Assembly: GCA_015056975.1 (NCBI GenBank)
Contig: SVFG01000022.1
Location: 1-33,747, forward strand
DNA: 33,747 nt
DNA from: Lachnospiraceae bacterium
GTDB taxonomy: Bacteria > Bacillota > Clostridia > Lachnospirales > Lachnospiraceae
Reading direction: 5' to 3'
The notes beneath the pieces were generated by a model. The model made no database searches. It worked only from the letters and a program-made list of their open reading frames with translations, and was not told the DNA's origin. Every line of letters starts with the position of its first letter. Position 1 is the stretch's first letter. Positions 15,862 to 23,430 of the stretch are shown one piece after another. Both the position numbers and the translations under genes were made by a program.

Positions 15862-18360
15862 ATGCGTAAAATATTAAAGGAATCTCATTTTGAAAAGTTT
15901 ACATGGATAATGTCATTTATGATACCGGTGGGCATCATGCTGGGCATATTTGTATATCGGAAAATATATCCCTTTGGAGACAGAAGCTTTTTGTTTTCCG
16001 ATATGTATCATCAGTACATGCCCTTTTTCAGTGAGTTTATAGATAAGATAAAGGCAGGAGAGGGGTTAAGCTATTCCTACAATGTGGGAATAGGAAGCAA
16101 CTTCTTGGCTTTGTATGTTTACTATCTGGCGAGTCCCCTGCACTGGCTGGCATTTTTGGTGCCCAAGGCACATCTAATGGAGTTTATGAGCTATCTGGCT
16201 GTTGTGAAGGTTGGATTGTGTGGTCTGACAGCCTTTTATTATCTGCGGAAGCACTTTGGCAGGAAGGATTTTGCATCCCTGTTATTCTCAGTGTTTTATG
16301 CTTTGTCCGGATTTATGGCTGCATATAACTGGAATATCATGTGGCTTGACTGTGTAGTACTTTTGCCGCTTATTATGCTGGGACTGGAGAGACTGGTAAA
16401 GGAAGGCAAGTGTGGTATGTACTGTGTGACACTGGCACTTTCCATTTTTACCAATTACTATATCTCCATCATGATTTGTATCTTTCTGGTGCTGTATTTT
16501 GCGGTGCTTTTATTGTCGGAGAAAAGAAGCTTTAAGATAGTGGTAAACTTTGCATTGTATTCCCTGCTCGCAGGAGGAATGGAGGCGATTCTTCTGATAC
16601 CGGAGGTCTGTGCCATCCTAAAGACCAGCTTCGGAAACTCAGCCTTTCCCGAAAAGGTGGAAAGCTATTTTTCCGTGCTTGATATGCTGGCAAGACACAG
16701 CCTTGCGGTCACTACGCACAGAGGACTTGACCATTGGCCCAATATTTATTGTGGTGTTGCAGTGTTTATGCTTTTGCCCATGTATGTAACCAATGTAAAA
16801 GTGCCCATGAAAAGGCGTTTTGGAATGCTTGGACTGGCAGGAATTATGCTTGTAAGCTTTAGTACCAATGTGCTTGATTTTATCTGGCACGGCTTTAATT
16901 ATCCGGATTCCCTGCCGGCGAGACAGTCCTTTATATACATTTTTCTGCTGATTGTGATGAGCTATGAAGCCTTTGTAACAGTAAAGGAATCTGAGACTAA
17001 GCAGATATTATATAGTTATCTCGCAGGGGTGGTCTTCTTACTGTTTTGTGAAAAGTTTGTGGACAGTAAAGATTTCATGACCGGTATCTTTATTGTTACC
17101 ATATTGTTTGTGACGGCATATGCGGTGATTCTCTATCTGTATCGTACCCGTGAGGGGAAAAGGTGGCGGTTCCTTATCAGCTTTGCGGCATTTGCACTGG
17201 TTGTTACGGAGAGTACGGTTAATACTTTAAATACTACGATAGGAACTACAGGGAGAAGCGCCTATCTGAATGAAATTAAGGATTATCAGGCATTATATGA
17301 GTTGACACAGGAGAAGGAGGACGGTTTTTACAGGGTGGAGAAATTTACCCGCAAGACCAAGAATGACGGTACTTTGGCAGGATATCCCACAGCCTCCGTT
17401 TTTTCCTCCACCATGAATTCTCAGGTGAAGGAGTTGTATAAACGTCTGGGGATGCGGCACAGCAAGGTGTATTACGGGTATGATGGTGCTACGTCATTTA
17501 CATCAGCGCTTCTCAATGTGGACTATATGTTTGGAGAGTCCGATAAATATGAGAACTACCTGTATGATTTCGTGGAGAAAAGTGGAGATATTTATCTGTA
17601 TGAAAACCTTGTGACACTTCCCTTTGGTTATGTAGCCCCCTATGGTTATGATTTGCCGGAGGGTTACGCAAACAGTCCTCTGCGCCTGCAAAATGAAATG
17701 ATAAAGGGGCTTGGATTTACAGAAGCACTGTTTCGGGAAGCAAGCTGCAAGGATGATGGAGGCGATAAGGTGATAACAGCATATGAGCCTGGTGTCTATT
17801 ATGCAGTACTTACCAATTCGAGTACGAAAAAGCTGGCTGTTATCGGCGGAGCGCTGGAGGAACAGAAGCATAAGGATTTAAAAAACGGTGGGGTTGTATA
17901 CCTTGGATATCTGGAAAAGGGAGAAAGTGTTACCCTGACAAACGATGATGAAGAGGACGATACGCCCAAAGTGGGAGCAAAGGCATACATCATGAATGAA
18001 CAGCTGCTTAAGAAAGTTATCGATAAGCTTTCAGAACAGCATATGACCAATGTAGAGTATGACAGTACGCATGTTAGTGGTGAATTAAGCCTGAAAGAGA
18101 GGGGAAGATTGATTTTGTCCATACCTTATGAGGATGGCTGGGCGGTAACCATAAACGGTAAAGAGAAAGAACCGGCATTGTTTGGAGAAGCCCTGATGGC
18201 ATTTGATTTGGAAGCGGGAGAATACCATTTTGAGATGCATTATGTTCCAACAGGGACGTGGGCAGGTATCATAGTCAGTATTGTTAGCGTGGGAATATTT
18301 GCCTTAATTATGATTGGTAGCAGGATGTTGGAGCGCAGAAGAAAAAATACAAAAAAATAA
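15862..18360 (+). CDS. YfhO-family polytopic membrane protein
   Basis: This 832-residue protein is of the YfhO family, GT-C-like membrane proteins that in Bacillus are linked to glycosylation of lipoteichoic acid. The signature start is present: a first membrane helix (about 16-35), then YPFGDRSFLFSDMYHQYMPFF in two short pieces and SYSYNVGIGSNFLALYVYY. About twelve membrane segments lie in the first 440 residues. A large extracytoplasmic region (about 445-795) ends in a single membrane helix and a basic tail. ATG 15862 is chosen because GGAGGA at 15849-15854 precedes it by 7 bp; the 14 codons upstream would need a TTG start without an RBS. The sugar donor and acceptor are unknown. Confidence 0.85.
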   Translation: MRKILKESHFEKFTWIMSFMIPVGIMLGIFVYRKIYPFGDRSFLFSDMYHQYMPFFSEFIDKIKAGEGLSYSYNVGIGSNFLALYVYYLASPLHWLAFLVPKAHLMEFMSYLAVVKVGLCGLTAFYYLRKHFGRKDFASLLFSVFYALSGFMAAYNWNIMWLDCVVLLPLIMLGLERLVKEGKCGMYCVTLALSIFTNYYISIMICIFLVLYFAVLLLSEKRSFKIVVNFALYSLLAGGMEAILLIPEVCAILKTSFGNSAFPEKVESYFSVLDMLARHSLAVTTHRGLDHWPNIYCGVAVFMLLPMYVTNVKVPMKRRFGMLGLAGIMLVSFSTNVLDFIWHGFNYPDSLPARQSFIYIFLLIVMSYEAFVTVKESETKQILYSYLAGVVFLLFCEKFVDSKDFMTGIFIVTILFVTAYAVILYLYRTREGKRWRFLISFAAFALVVTESTVNTLNTTIGTTGRSAYLNEIKDYQALYELTQEKEDGFYRVEKFTRKTKNDGTLAGYPTASVFSSTMNSQVKELYKRLGMRHSKVYYGYDGATSFTSALLNVDYMFGESDKYENYLYDFVEKSGDIYLYENLVTLPFGYVAPYGYDLPEGYANSPLRLQNEMIKGLGFTEALFREASCKDDGGDKVITAYEPGVYYAVLTNSSTKKLAVIGGALEEQKHKDLKNGGVVYLGYLEKGESVTLTNDDEEDDTPKVGAKAYIMNEQLLKKVIDKLSEQHMTNVEYDSTHVSGELSLKERGRLILSIPYEDGWAVTINGKEKEPALFGEALMAFDLEAGEYHFEMHYVPTGTWAGIIVSIVSVGIFALIMIGSRMLERRRKNTKK

Positions 18361-18371
18361 CGTGGAAGTAC

Positions 18372-18399
18372 TTGCTAAAATATGCGGAAATGCTATAAT
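18372..18399 (+). promoter_or_regulatory. Promoter of the KDPG aldolase-KDG kinase operon
   Basis: TTGCTA (18372-18377), a 16-bp spacer and a consensus TATAAT (18394-18399) preceded by TGC form an extended -10 promoter. It lies 12 bp after the yfhO stop and 86 bp before the aldolase ATG. It overlaps the cre-like site at 18398. Confidence 0.75.
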
Positions 18400-18413
18400 G
18401 TAAGTGCTTTCAT
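18398..18413 (+). promoter_or_regulatory. cre-like CcpA operator overlapping the -10
   Basis: ATGTAAGTGCTTTCAT matches the relaxed Gram-positive cre consensus WTGNNARCGNWWWCAW at all but one fixed position (T for C in the central CG). It begins within the -10 hexamer and covers the expected start point, where CcpA binding would block transcription. It suggests glucose repression of KDG catabolism. Read by eye; no scoring was done. Confidence 0.5.
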
Positions 18414-18485
18414 AAAAGCGGAAACAAATTATGAATGATGTGGCGCAAGGTTCTAAAGACCGGATGGCGCAGAAAAGAGGAAAAT

Positions 18486-19451
18486 ATGGATGCAGTTTTA
18501 GAACAAATCAGTAAAATCGGTATTGTACCGGTTGTAAAAATTGACAGGGCAGAGGACGCGCTTCCTCTGGCAAAGGCACTTTGTGCAGGAGGACTTCCCT
18601 GTGCTGAGGTAACCTTCCGTACCGATGCGGCAGCAGAGGCTATCAAGATTATGACAGAAAACTTCCCTAATATGTGTGTGGGCGCAGGTACTGTTTTGAA
18701 TGCTGCTCAGGTAGATGCGGCAGTGGAAGCGGGAGCTAAGTTTATTGTTAGCCCGGGCTTAAATCCTAAGACTGTTAAATATTGTATAGAGAAGAAGGTT
18801 CCTATCACTCCCGGTACTTCAAGTCCCAGTGATATTGAGCAGGCAATTGAGCTTGGCCTTGAGGTTGTTAAGTTTTTCCCGGCAGAGCAGTCCGGCGGAC
18901 TTGCAAAGATTAAGGCTATGGCAGCTCCTTATGTAAATATGAAGTTTATGCCTACCGGTGGTATCAGTGCAAAAAATCTTACATCTTATTTGGATTTCAA
19001 TAAGATTATTGCATGTGGTGGTTCCTGGATGGTTCCCGGCGATTTGATCAATGCAGGTGAGTGGGACAAGATTGAGCAGCTTACCAGAGAGGCTGTACAG
19101 ACCATGCTTGGCTTTGAACTTGCGCATGTGGGTATCAATGCAGAGAATGAAGAGGCTGCATTAAAGGCGGCTAACCGCTTTGCATTTATCTTTGGTATGC
19201 CTGCTAAGAATGGCAACAGCTCTGTATTTGCAGGAAGTGCAGTAGAGGTGATGAAGAATCCTTACCTTGGAAAGATGGGACACATAGCTGTGAGAACCAA
19301 TTATATTGAAAGAGCAGTTAACTATCTGGCAACCGTACTTGGTGTAGAGTTCAATGAAGAATCTGCAAAGAGAGATGATAAGGGTAACTTAAAGGCGATT
19401 TATCTCAAGGAAGAAATCGGCGGATTTGCAGTACATTTGGTGCAGAAATAA
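18486..19451 (+). CDS. eda: KDPG/KHG aldolase fused to a C-terminal VOC-like domain
   Basis: This 321-residue protein cleaves 2-keto-3-deoxy-6-phosphogluconate to pyruvate and glyceraldehyde-3-phosphate. Residues 1-210 are a full class I KDPG aldolase: E41 in AEVTFRT, VGAGTVLN, PGTSSPSD, and the Schiff-base lysine K129 in VVKFFPAEQSGG, with PTGGIS for phosphate binding. Residues about 214-321 are extra (Eda is usually about 213). ELAHVGINAENEEAALKAAN followed by GHIAVRTNYIERAVNYLATVLG and a C-terminal strand resembles the vicinal-oxygen-chelate fold. The ATG at 18486 follows AGAGGAAA; the 17 codons before it lack an RBS. It lies 28 bp before kdgK in an evident operon. The role of the added domain is unknown. 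Confidence 0.9.
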   Translation: MDAVLEQISKIGIVPVVKIDRAEDALPLAKALCAGGLPCAEVTFRTDAAAEAIKIMTENFPNMCVGAGTVLNAAQVDAAVEAGAKFIVSPGLNPKTVKYCIEKKVPITPGTSSPSDIEQAIELGLEVVKFFPAEQSGGLAKIKAMAAPYVNMKFMPTGGISAKNLTSYLDFNKIIACGGSWMVPGDLINAGEWDKIEQLTREAVQTMLGFELAHVGINAENEEAALKAANRFAFIFGMPAKNGNSSVFAGSAVEVMKNPYLGKMGHIAVRTNYIERAVNYLATVLGVEFNEESAKRDDKGNLKAIYLKEEIGGFAVHLVQK

Positions 19452-19479
19452 TATTATTATATAAAGAGAGGACAATAAA

Positions 19480-20511
19480 ATGGCAAAAGTAATTACAATG
19501 GGTGAAATCATGCTGAGACTTTCCACCCCCAATTTTGAAAAATTTATTCAGGCAGACGAGTTTGATGTAAACTATGGCGGTGGTGAGGCAAACGTGGCAG
19601 TATCACTGGCAAACTATGGTCATGATGCAGAGTTCGTGACTGCAGTACCCGATAACGAAATCGGTGAGTGCGCAGTAGCAGCTTTAAGAAAGTACAATGT
19701 TTGCACCAAGCATATCGCTAAGTGCGGCGAGAGACTGGGTATCTACTTCTTGGAGAGTGGTTCTTCCATGAGACCCTCCAAGGTTGTTTACGATAGAGCA
19801 CATTCCTCTATCTCCACAGCTACTGAGGCTGATTTTGACTTTGACGATATCTTTAAAGGCGCAGACTGGTTCCATTTTACCGGTATCACTCCCGCAGTTT
19901 CCGATGCTGCTGCTGAGCTTACCGAGAAGGCTCTGATTGCAGCAAAGAAGCATGGTGTAAAAGTATCTGTTGACTTAAACTTCCGTAAGAAGCTGTGGTC
20001 CTCCGAGAAGGCTCAGAGAGTTATGACCAACTTAATGAAGTATGTTGACGTATGTATTGGTAACGAGGAGGACGCTGAATTGGTACTTGGCTTTAAGCCC
20101 GGTAAGACCGATGTAACCAGTGGTGAGCTTGAGCTTGCAGGCTACAAGTCCATTTTTGAGCAGATGGTTGAGAAGTTTAACTTTGAATACTGTGTATCCT
20201 CTCTGCGTGTAAGCCATTCTGCATCCGATAACGGTTGGTCCGCATGTATTTACTGCAGAGATACCAAGGAATTCTATCATTCCAAGGAATACAGCATCCA
20301 TCCCATCGTAGACCGTGTAGGTGGTGGTGACTCCTTCGCAGCAGGTGTTATCTGCGGTATGCTTGACGGCAAGGACTTTAAGGCAGCTTTAGAATATGGT
20401 GTGGCTGCTTCCGCATTGAAGCACACCATCCCCGGAGATTTCAACCTGGTATCCAGAAAAGAGGTTGAGACCTTGGCAGGCGGAGATGCATCAGGACGAG
20501 TTCAGAGATAA
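19480..20511 (+). CDS. kdgK: 2-keto-3-deoxygluconate kinase (PfkB family)
   Basis: This 343-residue ribokinase-fold protein phosphorylates KDG at O6, supplying the aldolase encoded immediately upstream. The N-terminal signature VNYGGGEANVAVSLANYG and the C-terminal ATP and catalytic motif DRVGGGDSFAAG, with catalytic Asp D284, are intact. SVDLNFRKKLW matches the KDG kinase subgroup. GAGAGGAC precedes the ATG. Codon use resembles a well expressed gene. The pair could serve pectin or uronate breakdown; no uronate isomerase or dehydratase gene lies in the window. Confidence 0.9.
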   Translation: MAKVITMGEIMLRLSTPNFEKFIQADEFDVNYGGGEANVAVSLANYGHDAEFVTAVPDNEIGECAVAALRKYNVCTKHIAKCGERLGIYFLESGSSMRPSKVVYDRAHSSISTATEADFDFDDIFKGADWFHFTGITPAVSDAAAELTEKALIAAKKHGVKVSVDLNFRKKLWSSEKAQRVMTNLMKYVDVCIGNEEDAELVLGFKPGKTDVTSGELELAGYKSIFEQMVEKFNFEYCVSSLRVSHSASDNGWSACIYCRDTKEFYHSKEYSIHPIVDRVGGGDSFAAGVICGMLDGKDFKAALEYGVAASALKHTIPGDFNLVSRKEVETLAGGDASGRVQR

Positions 20512-20524
20512 TGGAGTTTAGACA

Positions 20525-21598
20525 GTGGCAGAGCTAATGACAAAAGAAAACACAATTGCAAAGGGACGTTTGCTGCATTTTGATTTACTGCGCATTTTGG
20601 CATGCTTCAGTGTGGTTATGTTGCACAGTGCGGCACAGTTTTGGTATGTTGTCCCGGTGACGGACCCGGAGTGGTTCGTAATAAATGCTTATGATGCGGT
20701 AGTCCGCTTCGGAGTGCCGGTGTTTGTTATGATTAGCGGAGCCCTGTTTCTGAATGCTGAGAAAGAGATAAGCTTTAAAAGGCTTTTTCTGCACAATATT
20801 TTAAGGATGATTATTTTGTATCTGGTATGGTCGCTTATCTATGGTTTGTTTGACTGTCGGCTGTACCAGACACAAATCGGATTTGATGTAGTTTTGCAGG
20901 AGTTAATCGTAGGACGATATCATTTATGGTTTTTACGCATGATAGCCGGTATTTATTTGTTGTTGCCGATTATTAAGACTTGGCTAATCAATGCCTCAAA
21001 GAAGCATGTTGAGTATTTTCTGATACTCTTTATGATATTTCAGGTGGGCAGGGAAACCCTTCATGCTGTAATCAAATGGAATTGGATGAATTTCTTGAGC
21101 AACAGCGTAGAGATAGACATGGTTTGCGGCTATCTGGGTTATTTTGTGCTGGGATATTACATCGTTCATTATGGTATTGATAAGAAGTGGCATAAATGGA
21201 TTTATGCAGGGGGCATTTTGAGTGTACCGGCAAATATTCTGGGCAGTTATGTGTTGTCTGTACGGGCGAACATGGCAGTGGGAGAGCTGTTCGACAGCTT
21301 TGGTATCTTTACTTTCATGATTTCACTTGCACTGTTTTTGTTCTTTACGGAAAAAGTCAGCAAGGTACACTATGCGGAAGGTGCGACAAGAATTATCAGG
21401 GAATTGTCATCCGCAACTTTGGGAATTTATCTGATGCACCTTTTGTTTATTGAATTTTTCGGCACCTATGGGTTCCACAGTAGGATGATACCCTCCATTG
21501 TAGGAATTCCGGTTCTTGCAGTTGCATGTTTTGCAGTGTGTTTTGTGATTTCAGCGATTGTCAGAAGGATTCCGTTGGTTGGAAAATACCTGTGCTAA
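20525..21598 (+). CDS. Acyltransferase 3 family membrane protein
   Basis: This 357-residue polytopic protein starts with the family hallmark FDLLRILACFSVVMLH, where the Arg and His belong to the presumed active site. About ten membrane helices follow (RFGVPVFVMISGALFL, HLWFLRMIAGIYLLLPI, LGIYLMHLLFIEFF and others). Such enzymes O-acylate cell-surface sugars or peptidoglycan across the membrane. A GTG start at 20525 is 7 bp after GGAG; ATG 20537 is in frame but poorly spaced. It lies 13 bp after kdgK and may be co-transcribed, though the roles seem unrelated. The acceptor is not predictable. Confidence 0.85.
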   Translation: MAELMTKENTIAKGRLLHFDLLRILACFSVVMLHSAAQFWYVVPVTDPEWFVINAYDAVVRFGVPVFVMISGALFLNAEKEISFKRLFLHNILRMIILYLVWSLIYGLFDCRLYQTQIGFDVVLQELIVGRYHLWFLRMIAGIYLLLPIIKTWLINASKKHVEYFLILFMIFQVGRETLHAVIKWNWMNFLSNSVEIDMVCGYLGYFVLGYYIVHYGIDKKWHKWIYAGGILSVPANILGSYVLSVRANMAVGELFDSFGIFTFMISLALFLFFTEKVSKVHYAEGATRIIRELSSATLGIYLMHLLFIEFFGTYGFHSRMIPSIVGIPVLAVACFAVCFVISAIVRRIPLVGKYLC

Positions 21599-21639
21599 TA
21601 ATTGTTTGAAAAATTCCAACAAATTTTTATAAAAAGCGA

Positions 21640-21668
21640 TTGACATTTTGAAAGGAAAGTGCTATTAT
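21640..21668 (+). promoter_or_regulatory. Strong promoter for tRNA-Leu
   Basis: A perfect TTGACA (21640-21645), a 17-bp spacer and TATTAT (21663-21668) preceded by TGC form a near-consensus stable-RNA promoter. Between it and the tRNA is a perfect palindrome, CTTGCGC-AGT-GCGCAAG (21673-21689), likely a 5' leader hairpin. Confidence 0.85.
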
Positions 21669-21696
21669 CATACTTGCGCAGTGCGCAAGCAGTGAT

Positions 21697-21780
21697 GCGG
21701 AAGTGTCGGAACTGGCAGACGAGCAAGACTAAGGATCTTGTGGTGGTTACACCGTGTGGGTTCAAGTCCCATCTTCCGCA
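21697..21780 (+). tRNA. tRNA-Leu (anticodon AAG)
   Basis: An 84-nt class II tRNA. The acceptor stem is GCGGAAG/CTTCCGC with discriminator A. The anticodon stem CAAGA/TCTTG encloses CTAAGGA, giving anticodon AAG. The long variable arm GGTG-GTTA-CACC is diagnostic of Leu/Ser/Tyr types. The T-loop is TTCAAGT. CCA is not encoded. A34 would be expected to be modified to inosine to read CUN codons. The 3' end serves as the attachment site for the elements downstream. Confidence 0.95.
21761..21780 (+). repeat. att core in the tRNA 3' end
   Basis: TTCAAGTCCCATCTTCCGCA covers the T-loop, the 3' T-stem strand and the 3' acceptor strand. It is repeated exactly at 23328-23347 and 24607-24626. Integrase-mediated insertion at such a site restores the tRNA, which explains the intact gene. 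Confidence 0.85.
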
Positions 21781-21825
21781 CGAAAAGGAAATAAGCAGGT
21801 CGATGACCTGCTTATTTCTTTTTCG
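21781..21825. terminator. tRNA-Leu terminator (long perfect palindrome)
   Basis: GAAATAAGCAGGTC (21788-21801) and GACCTGCTTATTTC (21805-21818) flank GAT. Pairing continues outward to 21781 and 21825 with one G-T, giving 21-bp arms ending in TTTTT. A close copy follows the att site at 24626. Confidence 0.85.
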
Positions 21826-21834
21826 TGCGGAAAA

Positions 21835-21905
21835 GACCTTGAGCCCAGGGCTCAAGGTCTCCGCTTCGCTCCGGTCGGCGCAGAGCCGAGGTCCCCCGGA
21901 CCTCG
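21835..21905. repeat. GC-rich palindromes between the tRNA and the first module
   Basis: GACCTTGAGCCC (21835-21846) and GGGCTCAAGGTC (21848-21859) form a perfect 12-bp inverted repeat around a single A. CGAGGTCC-CCC-GGACCTCG (21887-21905) is a second hairpin. The GC content contrasts sharply with the AT-rich module that follows. The 386-bp stretch 21599-21984 holds only these, the tRNA, its promoter and terminator, and two att-like 12-mers; I see no gene in it. Confidence 0.7.
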
Positions 21906-21910
21906 TGCGC

Positions 21911-21972
21911 CCCATCTTCCGCGCATATGCCGCGTCGGTCGGTTCGATTTTCTGTCTCATCCCATCTTCCGC
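21911..21972 (+). repeat. Two partial att copies 50 bp apart
   Basis: CCCATCTTCCGC, the last 12 paired bases of the tRNA 3' end, occurs at 21911-21922 and again at 21961-21972. The second copy is followed at once by the truncated Rep gene. They look like scars of earlier insertions or deletions at the attachment site. Confidence 0.6.
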
Positions 21973-21975
21973 TGA

Positions 21976-22566
21976 AAAAGAATAGTCTATGAATATGCGT
22001 TCGCAAATGATTGGAGTGGTGGTTGGTTCTTCACTATCACTTTTGACCCTGAACAAGTAGATAGTTTTAACTATGAAGAATGTTATAATCGTGTTTATCA
22101 GTTCTTAAAGAATGTGAAAAACCAAAACCCAGACTTTAAATATTTATTTGTTCCAGAATTGCACAAAAGCAAACGCTGGCATTTTCATGGTATCGGTGTA
22201 AATTGCGATAAGTTGAAATTTGAAAATAGTGGCATTGTCAAAAATGGGAAAGAAATCTATAACATCAATAAGCGTAGTTTCAAATATGGTTTCACTACTG
22301 CCACCAAAATAGAAAGCACCGAGAAAGTGAGCAACTACATCACAAAGTACATAACAAAAGAACTAATTACCATGTCAAAAGGACAGCACCGCTATTTATA
22401 CAGTAAGAACTTAGCCAAGCCACAAAGTGAAACGCTATTTGAAGAAGATTTGAAATTTATGGAGTTGCTTCTTACCAAGAATAAAAACTTTGTGAAGATT
22501 AAAAAGGTGAAAGATGAAGAGTGTGGAATTGAAACGACATATATCACGATTAAAAAAACAGAATAA
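21976..22566 (+). pseudogene. 5'-truncated HUH rolling-circle replication protein (REP_ORF2/G2P-like)
   Basis: An open frame of 196 codons without a proper start. It reads WSGGWFFTITFDPE near the front, which is the first Rep motif. RWHFHGIG then supplies the metal-binding HUH (His codons at 22180 and 22186), and VSNYITKYITKEL matches the tail typical of phage and plasmid initiators of the G2P/ORF2 type. The extreme N terminus is missing: the frame begins 4 bases after the partial att copy at 21961-21972, so a deletion joined att to the middle of rep. ATG 22114 would omit the first motif. By family the intact protein nicks one strand to start rolling-circle replication. It is probably inactive, but its 3' end supplies the promoter for the passenger gene behind it. 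A relaxase-like role is a less likely alternative. Confidence 0.75.
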
Positions 22567-22573
22567 AATTTGA

Positions 22574-22601
22574 TTGCTCATGTTGGAAAGCGTGATATAA
22601 T
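22574..22601 (+). promoter_or_regulatory. Module promoter 1 (drives GNAT 1)
   Basis: TTGCTC (22574-22579), a 16-bp spacer with ATGTTGGAAA, then TGA-TATAAT (22596-22601). The same arrangement stands before the other two passengers at 23959 and 24795. It lies just after the rep stop codon. Confidence 0.8.
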
Positions 22602-22649
22602 GATAGATAAATTGAATTTATCTGTTTGAGATAAAAGGGAGATGACATT

Positions 22650-23207
22650 ATGAAACATTGTGGAACACAGAGATTAGAAACCGAAAGATTGATTTTAAGG
22701 AGATTTGTTAGCGAAGATGCAGATGCTATGTACAAAAATTGGGCATCAGATAGTGAAGTAACCAAATTTTTAACATGGCCTACACATTCAAGTGTTGATG
22801 TAAGTAAATATGTAACAGATGATTGGGTAAATTCTTATTCTAACGAGAAATATTATCAATGGGCTATTGTTTTAAAAGAAAATGGGGATGTGCCTATTGG
22901 TAGCATAAGTGCTGTTGATATGAAAGAAGACATTTCCATGGTTCAGATTGGATATTGCATAGGGCGTAATTGGTGGAATAAGGGAATTACTTCTGAAGCA
23001 ATGCAAGAAGTAATGAAGTTCTTTTTTGAAGAGATTGGAGTTAATCGTGTTGAAGCTAGACATGACCCTAAAAATCCTAATTCTGGTAAGGTAATGGAGA
23101 AGTGTGGAATGAAATATGAGGGAACTATGCGAAGCGCAGACAAAAACAATCAAGGAATTTGTGATGCAGTTTATTATGCATTGTTAAAATCAGAATGGGA
23201 AAAGTAA
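22650..23207 (+). CDS. GNAT N-acetyltransferase, RimJ/RimL type (passenger 1)
   Basis: This 185-residue protein has ETERLILRRFVSEDADAMYKNWASD at the N terminus, the RimJ/RimL-type opening (written here in full as one motif broken over residues 10-34). The acetyl-CoA-binding segment is IGYCIGRNWWNKGITSEAM, and NPNSGKVMEKCGMKYEG forms the C-terminal core. The fold is complete, so it may be active. Possible substrates include N-terminal amines of proteins or a small-molecule toxin or antibiotic; sequence alone does not decide. GGGAG precedes the ATG. It sits between the Rep 3' end with its module promoter and the first conserved att segment, exactly where the other modules carry unrelated genes. 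The AT-rich composition supports transfer. Confidence 0.85.
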   Translation: MKHCGTQRLETERLILRRFVSEDADAMYKNWASDSEVTKFLTWPTHSSVDVSKYVTDDWVNSYSNEKYYQWAIVLKENGDVPIGSISAVDMKEDISMVQIGYCIGRNWWNKGITSEAMQEVMKFFFEEIGVNRVEARHDPKNPNSGKVMEKCGMKYEGTMRSADKNNQGICDAVYYALLKSEWEK

Positions 23208-23235
23208 TAGGATATTCTACAAAATTTCATTTGTA

Positions 23236-23347
23236 AAGGTCATGCGGAAGTTTGTTACACTTTTGTTACACTTGAAGATGATGTGCTGAAAAGCCCTTTC
23301 TATCGTGTTTTTTTAGGTACAAATTCATTCAAGTCCCATCTTCCGCA
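23236..23347 (+). repeat. Conserved att segment, copy 1
   Basis: About 112 bp, matching 24513-24626 with roughly four differences by eye. It starts AAGGTCATGCGGAAG and carries two TTGTTACAC repeats 11 bp apart (23252, 23263), the pattern of integrase arm sites. It ends in the exact 20-bp tRNA 3' sequence (23328-23347). It follows passenger 1 by 28 bp. I see no gene in 23208-23424. Confidence 0.8.
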
Positions 23348-23357
23348 TTAACCTTTT

Positions 23358-23394
23358 AAGAAAAAGCCTTGAAAATTCAAGGCTTTTTTCTTTT
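23358..23394. terminator. Bidirectional terminator between att copy 1 and the integrase remnant
   Basis: GCCTTGAA (23366-23373) and TTCAAGGC (23376-23383), extended by A/T runs on both sides, can stop transcripts from either strand. It closes the reverse-strand integrase and differs from the tRNA terminator, so it belongs to the element's left end. Confidence 0.8.
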
Positions 23395-23411
23395 GTCTGT
23401 ATGAAATTTTT

Positions 23412-23430
23412 TTGTTACACTTTGTTATAC
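23412..23430. repeat. Left-end arm-type repeats
   Basis: TTGTTACAC (23412-23420) and TTGTTATAC (23422-23430) are spaced 10 bp apart and overlap the integrase stop codon. They match the paired repeats in both right-end att segments, as expected for arm sites bound by the integrase N-terminal domain on both sides of attP. Confidence 0.6.

Noticed and set aside
21659-21985. 108-codon frame over the tRNA
   Set aside because: It reads through the tRNA, its terminator and palindromes; it is not a protein gene.
23244-23347. Second tRNA-Leu-like gene inside the att segment
   Set aside because: GCGGAAG near the start and CTTCCGCA at the end could form an acceptor stem, but the T-stem is broken and no anticodon arm forms, so it is an att segment and not a tRNA.
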